Part shown: positions 10,018 to 20,500 of the stretch, piece by piece | How the letters are laid out: each line of letters opens with the position of its first letter | How positions within the stretch are numbered: position 1 is the stretch's first letter | Assembly (NCBI RefSeq): GCF_003945595.2 | Contig: NW_024104441.1 | Location: 372,001 to 436,000, forward strand | DNA length: 64,000 nt | From: Pipra filicauda | Lineage: Eukaryota; Chordata; Aves; Passeriformes; Pipridae | Reading direction: 5' to 3' | Program-made: the position numbers and the translations under genes | The notes under the pieces: generated by a model | The model's input: the letters and a program-made list of their open reading frames with translations, nothing else | What the model was told of the DNA's origin: nothing | Database searches by the model: none

Positions 10018-13000
10018 CTACAGTGATGGGCAGAGCGCCCTCCCAAGATAGGCAGGGACTGGGATGTGTTGCACACCTGCCCATTCCTGGGGAGCCTCTA
10101 GTGGCGAGGGCTCAGAGGGGGCTGTGCCGCACAGCATCTCCAGGCCCTGCCCACAGAGCACGCAGTAGTACCGCAGTTCCCCCCCGGCCTCCGCCACCTC
10201 CCAGCAGTCCAGCTCAGCCAGGTCAGGCACGTGGAAGAAGGTGGTGCTGAGGGGGACCAGCCCCCCCGGGCCCCAGCGCCACAGTGTCAGGCGCTGATCC
10301 ACTGAGGCCGAGAGCAGCAGGTCCGGCCGCAGCACCCGGATACCCGTGACGTGGGCAGCATGGGCACAGGGCCTGGACACTCGCTCCAGGATCTGCAGGC
10401 AGGTCCCTGCTGCGGCCTCGCCCTTGCCCAGGGCCACCTCCAGCAGGCAGATGTGGATGGAGCCATCATCACTGCCACTGGCCACCAAGTACTGTCCCTC
10501 TGTCACCTTGCTGACGTGCAGGCTGTTCACACCGCAGCTGTGGGCCATGATGGTGAGCAGTGGGACACCCAGGGCTGGGAAGACAGGCTCGGTCAGGAGA
10601 GTGATGCTCACCTTGGTCAGAGGGAGCAGAGGAGCCACCAGTGTGGCCACCCTCAGGCGGCAGAGCAGGGCTGCTGGCAGTGACACCCACCCAGGGGCTG
10701 CATCTCCCCCTCCGCTCGGTGCAGGGCAGCGGTTGCGTCCGTGATGGGGCTGGTGATGTCCCAGAAGGCGATGCTGCCGTCAGTGGCTGCACTGCACAGG
10801 AGGTGCCTCCTAGAAGGGAGGTGTAGGGGGAGCCTCTGGCCACAGCCCTGAGGGTCCCCACTAAGATCTATGGAAATGGCAGAACAGCCTCCCTGACTTC
10901 CTCCCTTCCCTTCTCTCGCTGAGCTGCCATCCCTATGAGGAGAAATGCTTCTCCCCAGAGCCCAGCATTCAGGGCTCACCTCTCCCCTCCTGTCCCTGTG
11001 TGCAGGAACGCCTCCACCTTCAGCACACAGCGCTGGTGGTGAAATGACTCTGCCACCAGCACCAAATTCCGAGCAGCCTCCAGCAGCCCGAAGACCCTGC
11101 GATGGAGCAGAGGACAGTTGGCTGTGGGAGGAGGGAGCTCCTGGCATCTCTGCCCCAATTCCCACCATGCACTGCCCTGTTCCCTGTGCAGAACAGGCCA
11201 CACCCATGGCAGCGGCTTCCCACGTAGAGCCTGTTCTGCTTCCATCATCAGCCCCAGCTCTGTTCTCCCTGCCAGGCTGCACCATGGCTCCTCACCGGAC
11301 TGATCCATCGCTGCAGGCAGCAGCCAGGAACTTCCAGGGTGTCAGCAGCTGCTTGGTGCTGGTGCCAGGTACAACAGAGAGGCACATGTACCTGCAGCAA
11401 AGATACAATGCTCACCAATGCCTTGGTGACACCTGTGGCCCTGGGGAGGTGAATGGCCCACGAGAACAGCCCAAGCCCAGTGCTGGATGCAGCTCTGAGC
11501 ACTCGGAGAAGGCACAAGGAAAGAGTAGGCCTTTCCCTAGCCACAAAAGCCCCTCAAGGCCGAGCCACAGGGCACCAGGAATGCACACATGAAGCCACAC
11601 TGGCCCAGTCTGCCTCAGCTGAGCCTGCAGCTGCACAGAGCAGTACCCCAGTGGAGGCCAGTGTGGTTCTCATCACCCTCCCAGGTCATAATCACTACTA
11701 ACCCTGCCTCAAGTAGTCCCTGAGCATCACCTCGTCTCCGGGTCCATCTTGACGAGCTTGTGCCTGTTCTTCTTTCTCTCCCAGTGCTCGTCCAGCCGGT
11801 GGGAGGCCACATGGATGACCTGGCAGGCCACAGCGCTCTCCAGGCTCTCCACAGCACTCTCTGGGTCCCCAGCACACAGCAGCCGGTAGCACTCGATCTG
11901 TGCCCGGCCACCCGCAGAGAAGAGCAGGGCAGACAAGCCCTCCTCACCAAAGCCCTTGTCTCCAGGTCCCGTGGGGCCGGCCAGTGCCAGCGTCCTCACA
12001 CTGGAAATGTGGTCACTGAGGCGAGCGAGGGGCACGGCTGCCCGAGAGCGCTCACTGAGTGCCAGGACACAGGCCGTGGTGTCCTCGCTGCTGGTGACCA
12101 GCACGTTAAGGGCGACATGGCCAGGCACCTCCATGGCCCCCAGACGCCGTACACAGGTGATCTCCCGCCCGTGCAGGGATGCCAGCAGCACCTGCTGCTC
12201 GCAGGGCTCAGCCTCACAGCAGTACAGCATCACATCCCCAGACTTGATGAAGGCAAAGACCTCAGCCCAGGGGCTGCTGCAGTAGCTCCAGGAGCGGTGC
12301 CCACCCCCACAGGGGATGCAGTGGAGGTTCTCGCTAGTCCTGCTGCTCCACACCACAAAGTTGTCAGCGTGAAAGCCCAGCACGAGCAGGTCCCCGTCTG
12401 GGGTGAAGCGCAGCTCCTCGATCCACTGCAGCCCTTTGCAGGGCCTGTGCTTCCGCAGAACCTCCAGCTGCTGGTCCCGCAGGTGGAGCTGGCGGTAGAC
12501 ACCGTCACGGCCAGTGCTGTAAATGTAGCCCTTGTGGCAGGTCACCGAGGTAACCCCTGTCTTCCCGTGGAGCCCAAAGAGCACGGACAACGGGGACTCC
12601 AGGGGAAGGACCCCTTTGTGTGACAAGCAAGACAGCTCCAACTCGCTGCTAGAGTCCTCACCGACCGAGTCAGCGACACCATTGGCAATGCCGGTGCTTT
12701 CTGCAGCCCGCCTCGAGGAGCTGCTGCAAGGGAACAGGAGAAGGGAGCCCCGGCGGTCGCCGCAGACCAGGAGCTCTTCCTGGGGCAGGAAGGCAGCGCA
12801 GGTGTGCCAGCGCTGCTTGCAGGGGGGCAGCAGGTACCGTCCCATGAGCCGCACGCAGGGTGCCTGCCCGGGGCGGTGCGCGACGTCCAGCCAGAGCATC
12901 TCCCCTTCGGGACCGGAGGCCAGGAGGGTGGCAGCGGTGGCGGAGGGCAGCCCGGGGCGGGGGGCCCAGCTCAGGCCGAGCACGGCCCCCTCGAACAGCC

Positions 13001-14298
13001 TGAGCGAGGCGGCGGTCCCGGGGCTGCTCAGGACGAAGAGGAGGAGGCGGCCGTCGCTGCCGGCCAGGGCGCAGAGCGCCTCGTCCCCGCCGGGCAGCGG
13101 GGCGGCCGCCAGCACGGCGCGGGTCCCGCCGGCGGCGGGGGCGGGCAGCACCGGCGCCCAGCGCCCCTGAGCCGCCTCGAACGCCGCCAGCCCGCCCGCC
13201 TCGCCCAGCACCAGCACCCGCCGCGGCCCCGCCAGCACCACAGCCCGCGGCCGCTCCGGGGCCCCCAGCGCCGCCACAGCCGCCGGCGTCGCCCGCCGGG
13301 GCCGCCAGAGCCGGACGCCGCCGTCGTCGCCGCCCGTGGCCAGCCGGCCGCCGGCAGGGCGCAGGGCCAGGGCACGCAGGGCCCCGCGGTGCCCGCGCCG
13401 CTCCCGCCGCACATCGCCGCTGACTCCCCACTCCAGGCAGGCACCGTCCTCCCCCGCGCTGACCGGGAGCGATCCCCGGAGCACCACGGCGGCCACCCGC
13501 GCCCCGTGCCCGTAACACACCAGCAGGCAGGCGCCGTCCCCATCACCGCCGCCCAGATCGCCCACGGCCCAGAGCCGCACGCTGCGGTCCTCAGAGGCGG
13601 AGGCGAGCAGCCCCCGCGCCGCCGCGTAGCAGAGCGCCAGCACCGCGCCCCGGTGCCCGCGCAGTTCCCGCCGCGGGGCCGCCGCGGCCGCCGCCCGCCA
13701 CATCACCACGGCCCCCGCCGCCGTGCCGGCCGCCAGTGCCAGGCGCTCCCAGCCCGCCCCGGCCAGCACGGCGCAGCGCAGCGCCCCGGCCCCGCCGCAG
13801 CTCGCCCGCCTCAGCCAGCGCCCGCCGCCCCGCCACTCGTACAGCGCCACGGCCCCCCCGCCCAGCGCCAGCGCCAGCCGCCCGCCCGGTGCCCACCGCG
13901 CCTCCCACACGCGCGCCCCGAGCTCCCGCGCGGCCCCGCCGCCGCACAGCGCCAGTAGCGGCCCCCCGCCCGGCCCCCCTCTCCGCACCGCCAGCACGGC
14001 CAGCCAGCGCCCGCCGAACACCGCCACCCGCGCCGCCGGCCCGCGGCCCGGCTCGGCCCGCAGCCCCTGCACGCTGGCCTCACGCAGCACGCTCCTCCGC
14101 GCCGCCGTCCCGCCTCCACTCAGCCGGAACGCCACCACCTCCGGGCCTGTGCCTGCAGGACACCGCGTCAGCCACCGCCGCCGCTGCTGCTCCCACCGCC
14201 CACCCCGTCCCGTCCTGGTCCCGCCGCTCACCCGCCAGCAGCACGTCCCCCGCGAACTCCAGCGCCGTCACCGGCGCCACCAGCGCCACCGACTCCAT
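10018..14298 (-). CDS. WDR6: WDR6, WD-repeat partner of tRNA 2'-O-methyltransferase FTSJ1
   Basis: Six coding exons on the minus strand: 14232-14298, 11731-14152 (one 2422-nt exon with most of the protein), 11296-11391, 10980-11096, 10691-10809 and 10018-10574. They give 1125 aa (human about 1121). The start MESVALVAPVTALEFAGDVLLAG is followed by many WD40 blades, for example LRGHRGAVLALCYAAARGLL, SEDRSVRLWAVGDLGG, TGGDDGGVRLWRP, SGSDDGSIHICLL and SASVDQRLTLWRWG. In humans WDR6 binds FTSJ1 and directs 2'-O-methylation at tRNA position 34; it is related to yeast Rtt10/Trm734. The last intron (10575-10690) is only 116 nt; reading through the exon 5 donor meets a stop within about 20 codons, which supports splicing. 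The region coding for exon 2 is extremely GC-rich, so long antisense open frames there are not meaningful. Convergent with DALRD3. Confidence 0.94.
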
Positions 14299-14560
14299 CT
14301 TGGCGGCACCCCCACGGCCCCGCCAGCCGCCCATTGGCCGAGCCGCGCGGCCCCGCCCCCAGAGCACGCGGAGGCGGCGCCCGTCTCTGCACGCTTTATT
14401 GGCGCGCGACGCGGCCCCGCCGCGCACGTGGTCCGCAGCCCCGCCCCCCCGCACAGCGCGGGAAAAGGCCACGTGCGCGCGGCCAGGCCCCCCGCGCCTA
14501 CAGCTCCAAGTGCGCCCCGCTGTAGGCCTTGTCCACTGTCCACTCGCCCGGGGCTCCGGC
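12900..14560. promoter_or_regulatory. CpG island over WDR6 start and P4HTM 3' end
   Basis: Very high GC and CpG density runs from the middle of WDR6 exon 2 through its start codon and into the last P4HTM exon. The WDR6 start context on the minus strand, GCCGCCAAGATGGAGTC, is both a strong Kozak context and a partial YY1-like AAGATGG box. The WDR6 promoter must lie within, or directly beside, the P4HTM 3' end. Confidence 0.6.
14395..14400 (-). terminator. Polyadenylation signal for P4HTM
   Basis: AATAAA on the minus strand (plus-strand tttatt), about 100 nt after the P4HTM stop and about 100 nt before the WDR6 start codon. Cleavage 10-30 nt downstream would leave well under 100 bp between the P4HTM end and the WDR6 coding start. 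Confidence 0.7.
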
Positions 14561-17500
14561 CCCGGCCCCCGCATCGGCCCCCGCATAGCGCTCCATCTCC
14601 TGCTGGAACTGCTGCTGCCGCCGGCGGTTAGGGTCGACATTGATCCAGTTGTTGGCGATCCACTTTGTGCCTTGGGTGACCAGGCAGCCTCCATGCAGGG
14701 CGAAGTCATCCAGCTCCCCCACCCAGCCTGCAAAAGAGCAGAGCCCTGGTAGGAGGTGGTGAGGAGGGCAGGCAGAGCCGGGACCGTGCGGGGACACCTG
14801 GCCAGCAAACACTGATGTCGGTTTTCCTGCCCGCAGTGCCTGCTTGGATTTGAGTTGATACATCTTACAGGAGTAGCTCCTCCTAGCACCCCTCCATCTT
14901 AGTGCCACCCCAACCTAGTGCCTATGAGGAGTTCACTCCTGGGTACAAAATGTTCATTGCCCCCACATCTCCACTCAGCACAAGGGGGCTCTTGCATTCT
15001 GCATCACAGCAGGTGTTTTTCTCAACTCTTCCCAAAAAGGGAAGCTGGCATGGAAGAGATGAGTGCTGCTGGTAGAAGGCCTGTGAAGTCAGAGGCTGAT
15101 AGCCATTTTGGAGACTGCATTTCAGCAGTTCTAAATTACCCTCTCTTTACAGAGGTCCCATGGTTTTTCTGTGGCAGACTTGCATCAGCAGCTACTTTCC
15201 ATTTAGGAACAAATTGCTCATAAAAACACGACAGGGCTCTACTCGCAGCATTGATGGTCTTGATATTCTCACCCAACAGCCCAAACACTGGTCTTGTGAC
15301 CTCCTCTCTGTGGATTTTCTAGAGATGGAAACATGGGCTGCTCCCAGGGGCCCTGGGAGTTTATACTCCTTCCTCCCACCACAGCTCAAAATCTGCCATC
15401 GAAACCCTCTGGAGCCACGCTCACCAGCAGCCTGGAATATTCATGTCAAAGCCCAGCCTGTCAGGGCAAACCACACTGTGCTTCATGACAAAAACAGCCC
15501 CAAGGACAGATACCACGGGGTTGCGGCTGAGCTACAAAGCAGGCGTCAGCCCCAAGCCTTGTGTGGGGTGGCCCCTGCCTGCCTGTGCTGCAGAGCTGAT
15601 GGCTGTGCCTTTGTCTACCTCCCCTCCCCACCCCTTTGGGCAACACCACATCAGTGACACACTTTGAATTGCAGACCAAGTTCCAGCAGGAGTTTCAGCT
15701 CGCACAGCAGGATGGGAGGCAGCTGGCGGTGGCGAGTGCAGCCAAGGTCTTTGTTTGCTAGCTAGTCCCGTCCCCCAAAGACATCAGGAGCCACTGACCT
15801 ACTGCCTGTAAACAAAGGCCTTTCAGAGTCAGGAAGCTCCTACCCAGCTGGTGACAAGAAGATTCTACAGTTCCCACTAGCAGGCAGCTATCCCCTTTAG
15901 CTGTTTTCTGAGCTCCCAGCTACAGCAAGAAGATGATGGCTGTCACCTCCTGCAGTCTACCCCTCCCAATAGCCAAGTCTTGAAACAAGCCCATACCTTC
16001 TCCGTCGGACAGGTAGTTGTACCAGAAAACAGCAGTGCCTTGCTGAGGTTTCACTCGCAAATTGCCCTTGTCGCAGTTTTTCCGAGTATCTCGCAGGTCA
16101 ACATCGTTCTGGATCAAAGACTGGGGAGGAACCACAGGGAAGGTGTTGCCAATGGGGCTGGAATGAGGCACATGCACTGGGCTATCCCTGCTACCAGCCA
16201 TCACCCTGCTCCTTGCCCCACAGGGACAGCTCAAGGGTGACACAGGGGCTTTCACAACCCACCCAGAGTAGCCAGTTTCAGTCCCCTGGAGGTCCATAAC
16301 CTGTTTCTGAGCAGCTGCCCATTCCTTAACACATCGCCTGGCAGGGGCACAACATACCTGCCAAGGCTTAGTCTGAGGAAACGTGCTCAGAGAGAAGCAA
16401 GTAGGACTCATGTTGTGGCAGCAAGGCCAAGAGACTCCCCCTCACACCTCTGAGCAGGGAGAGCTGCAGCTGTCAAAGCCCTGTGCTTCTTCCCTCGGCC
16501 TCAGAGGGAGAAGACCATAAGCGGAGCACAGCTTCCCTAACGCTCAGCAGCCTCACACACCAGCCCCCTTCTGCAGTCACAGTGAATGAAGACATTCAAA
16601 GAGAGACTCAGAATCCCCAGGGGTAACATGAAGGTGAGGTCCATTTACCATCTCTTCGTACGTCCTGTTATCAGCAATAGGAAAGACTGTCTCGCCTCCC
16701 CCAGTCACATTGTTCAGGTAGAACAGCACAGTCACATACCTGCAAGACAAAGAGGCTGTCAGGGGGCACACCTGGAACACCTGGAGGAGAGGCACAGGGG
16801 CTCTCCACATCCTGCCCCTCCACCATACATATAGCAGCTCCTCCAAGACATAACAAGGCACATGATTTACACCATCAGCTTTTCTCAAAGAATAACACAA
16901 GGACAACAAAGAAAATCCCCACCCAGAACAGTGAGAGTGCGCTTGTAGGCTCTGGTGGGGATGGCCCAGCAGCTCTGCACATCACTCTGTCCTCCATGCG
17001 AGGACCCACAGGATTTGCCTGCCTTCTCCTTCAAACCCCTTTATGCCAGTGATCTCCTGAGCTGGTTTGTGAGCCCCATAATCCAAGCACCAAGTCCCAT
17101 GCGGGGCAAAGTGAGATGTCTCTCCCCACCCCTTCTCTAACGCGTTCCAGACTGTGTCAGGGCAGAGCTTACCGGCAGGAGGTCTCAAAAGGAGCGCTCT
17201 CGTTGGCGACGAGCTTTGTGTGGCTGCAGGCAGTCTCAGGGAACACGGGGCCACTGTCCATGTGGGCATGGTAGTGCCCTCCCTGGTCGTACCGCACAAC
17301 CTGGAGGGGCTCGCTGTGCTCCACGATCTCGGGGGGCAAGCGAGTCAGGCGCATCACCCTGGGGAAGAGCAAGGCAGGTGAGCGGGAAGCACCCTCAGCC
17401 TGGTCAGATGCTACTCCCAAGCAGTGAATACATCTAGAGAAAGAGAACCCCCTTCCCCAACAGACCGGAGAGACGGATGGCTGCATGCCAAGGTATGGGC

Positions 17501-20500
17501 CTGTTTCAAGACTTGGCTATTGGGAGGGGTAGACTGCAGGAGGTGACAGCCATCATCTTCTTGTTGTAGCTGGGAGCTCAGAAAACAGCTAAAGGGGATA
17601 GCTGCCTGCTAGTGGGAACTGTAGAATCTTCTTGTCACCGGCTGGGTAGGAGCTTCCTGACTCTGAAAGGCCTTTGTTTACAGGCAGTAGGTCAGTGGCT
17701 CCTGATGTCTTTGAGGGACGGGACTAGCTAGCAAACAAAGATAGTCCTGATAGATCTGTTGGTCCATCAGTATCAGTCAGAAAGCCCTTGTCAAGGTTAA
17801 TAAAAAAAACCCAAAAAAACAAAACCGAAGGATGCATCTCCAGCAGGACTGCTCTCAGGAAGTCTTTGCTTGCTCAGCAAGATCCTCTCTTTCTGTGCGT
17901 GTCCCTGGAGCCTTCATGTGTCATCACTTCTCTGGACTCCTGCACACCACCTACAGACCTCAGGGACAGTTAGCAAAGCACAGGGCCCCTGCTGAGAGTG
18001 AACGAGAGACTAGCTCTAGGAATAGTCTTGTCACCTAACTCACCTTTCCCTGTTGCCTTTGCAGCAGCCTCCCCCAGGGCAGAGGGGCACTGGAAGTGAC
18101 CAAGGAGACTGGAGCCCTCCTGCTCTGGGATTTTTCCACTGCTACATCTGAGATCATCCCCAAGGTAAGCAGGTACGTCTTGAGACCTGCCAAAGAACAC
18201 TCAGAGCTCTGAGAATCTGGACCAGTGAAGCCCTTGGGGCAGGTGCAAGGAGAACACGGCACCTGGGCAGGATGGCAAAGCCCCTCCAGGCACTGCATGG
18301 TCCCAGGGAGGACTAACAGCCTCCTTCAGCACTGTGTCTTCACATCCTCCTAACAGCCAACTGAGGAGCGTCCAAGTGGAATGCTGATACATGGTGTGTG
18401 TGCTGGTTGGCACGGAGAAGGTGGCAGCCACAGTCTGCTCTAATCAAGGCAATATGCGACCCCATTCTCCCGCTGGAATGCGCTGAAGAAAAGGAGTGGC
18501 CAACAGCCATTTTCAAGCTTCAGGACAGATTTTACCCACCCATGTTCTGGGTGAGGACCAGCACCACAAGAACAAGAGAGTCTCCAGCCAACTATTTGAA
18601 ACTCACCAATGCTACACGATTTGGTCTGAGTGCTGGGTTTCATCTGAGATGAAGGGAAGGGTAAGAGGTTCTCCCATCTGCCGTGAGCTGCCCTACAATA
18701 TGTGTGCTTGGAGAATTGAACTAACTTGGCTTATTCTAGGTGAAGTCGTGCTTGTTAAAAAGTCAGTTCTGAGTAGCTAAGACAGATTTCAGTGAAATGC
18801 ATGAGTAACTAAAGCAAATGACAGCAACTACTGGCGCCCAGACAGCATTGGAAATGGGCAGCTTCTCCCAGTAAGCTCATTTACTAATTAGAATGAAGTA
18901 TTTCATATACTGCCAAATCTTCCTGGTTTTATAGGGCTGTTCCCAAAAGTGAATGGAGATGCTGAAAGGTTTGATTTTTCTTTTTCCCTTTCCACGGGAC
19001 AATACAAATTCTTGTTCTAATGAAAACCTTCTCTTCCCATTTTGTGTCTGTGTTAACTGCTCTTTATACTCCAAAGACTTACACACAATTAGGAAATGTA
19101 GATGTTAGCAAGTCTGCCCCTGCCTCTCCCAGCACAGGTGATCCTCGTGCCTTCCCAAACCCAGCCACCCCTTGGCTGCTTGGCCCTTACCTTTGCCGTA
19201 TGGCTCTCATGACCTGGTGTGCCCCCTCGCCCTGGTACAGCCAGGTGTGCTGGCTGTTGCGCACCAGGTCACTCATCTTCACCTTCTGGCTTCCCATGTA
19301 CTTATGGAAATCACGGATATTCAACTGTTTGAACTCCTCCAAACTCAGCACACCTACAGGAACAGAGGAAAAGCTGCCTGACTCTGGTGCAGGTAATAGT
19401 TTCTGGCATCCTGTACTGGAAGAAAAACCAGCTGAGGGTGCTGCAGAAACTACCCTCCTCAAACAGACCCCAATCAGGGTCCTGTGCCCACCACAGGCTC
19501 TGTACTCCTACACTCGGGATCACGGGCCCCAACAAGGCTCTCGCCTGCAGCAGAGGACTTACAGCAACCTGCCAACGTGAACCGTGCAGGGTCAGAAGTG
19601 GGACAGGCAAAGCACTATTCTGAACTTTAAAAAGCTCCTAAAACACACAAACCAATCCATCGAAAGAGAGAAACAGCCCACTACAGTTCTAACATACACA
19701 AAAAAGTCTGTGCCACCCAGTGTCTTGGGGCTCGTTACTTAGATATTTAAATAAACGCATTTAAGGACAGAATGGGACACCTCAGAACAAATTTTCCACA
19801 CGATCTTGTGGGCTAATTAAAAAAAGCCAAACTCAAAACAAGCAGTACATTCTCCTGCATTTGTGTAATTGCAAAACACGAGTGAGGAATACATCAGGGT
19901 ATGATCTTGCCTAGGTGGAAGTAAAAGAAAAGTGAGAGCTAAAAAGCGGTTTCTCCTAAAACAGGTATTTCTTGTTTGCACTCAACTGGACTCAGCAAGG
20001 GGTGGACTTTTGCCTTATTTTGCTTCAGAAGAGTCCTCAAATTTGTTGTTTCCTCTTTCTGGAGAAGGGAAGCCTCACACTGGGGACCAGGTCCTGACAC
20101 CAGTGTGCAGTGCTGTGCCCTGTGCTGCCCAGCAGCCAGCACACACCATGGGCTGGGAGTGGAGCTCATTCAGGCAGCAAACCCAGTGCTGCTGGGTGCC
20201 AGCTCTGCTCCCTGGGCACAGCACCCCCTGGCAGCAGGAAGGACCAGCCACCAGGGTCAGCCTGGGACAGTTCCTCAGGTGTCAGTGGTCACGACCAAAT
20301 GATCCACTGTTATTATTCCTAGTGTCTCTCTGTCCCCATTTCCCCTCACTCCCCATGGTCTGATGACGCAGGGCCACATCCAGGTTGTGACCTGGTCCCT
20401 CAGTGTCACGTACCAATCTAACAACAGAGGGAAGCAGCACTCTGGAAGCAAGGTCCTGCCAAGAGGCCTTTAACTGGACCTTTCATTTGTTAATGTCCAG

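Noticed and set aside
10018..10686. Separate 222-aa WD protein at the WDR6 3' end
   Set aside because: Its first 37 codons are intron 5 sequence. Splicing 10691 to 10574 restores the family sequence ALGVPLLTIMAHSCG in frame, so this is the last WDR6 exon.
12804..13958. 384-codon plus-strand open frame antisense to WDR6
   Set aside because: It is a mirror of the GC-rich WDR6 coding exon; the composition (Pro, Arg, Gly, His) is what antisense third-position GC bias produces, and no family is recognisable.
15748..17741. Inverted repeat as a MITE or a DNA transposon with long terminal inverted repeats
   Set aside because: The interior is ordinary P4HTM exons and introns, one arm abuts a splice site, and there is no transposase and no target duplication that I could see. 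An inverted segmental copy is simpler; an assembly artefact remains possible.
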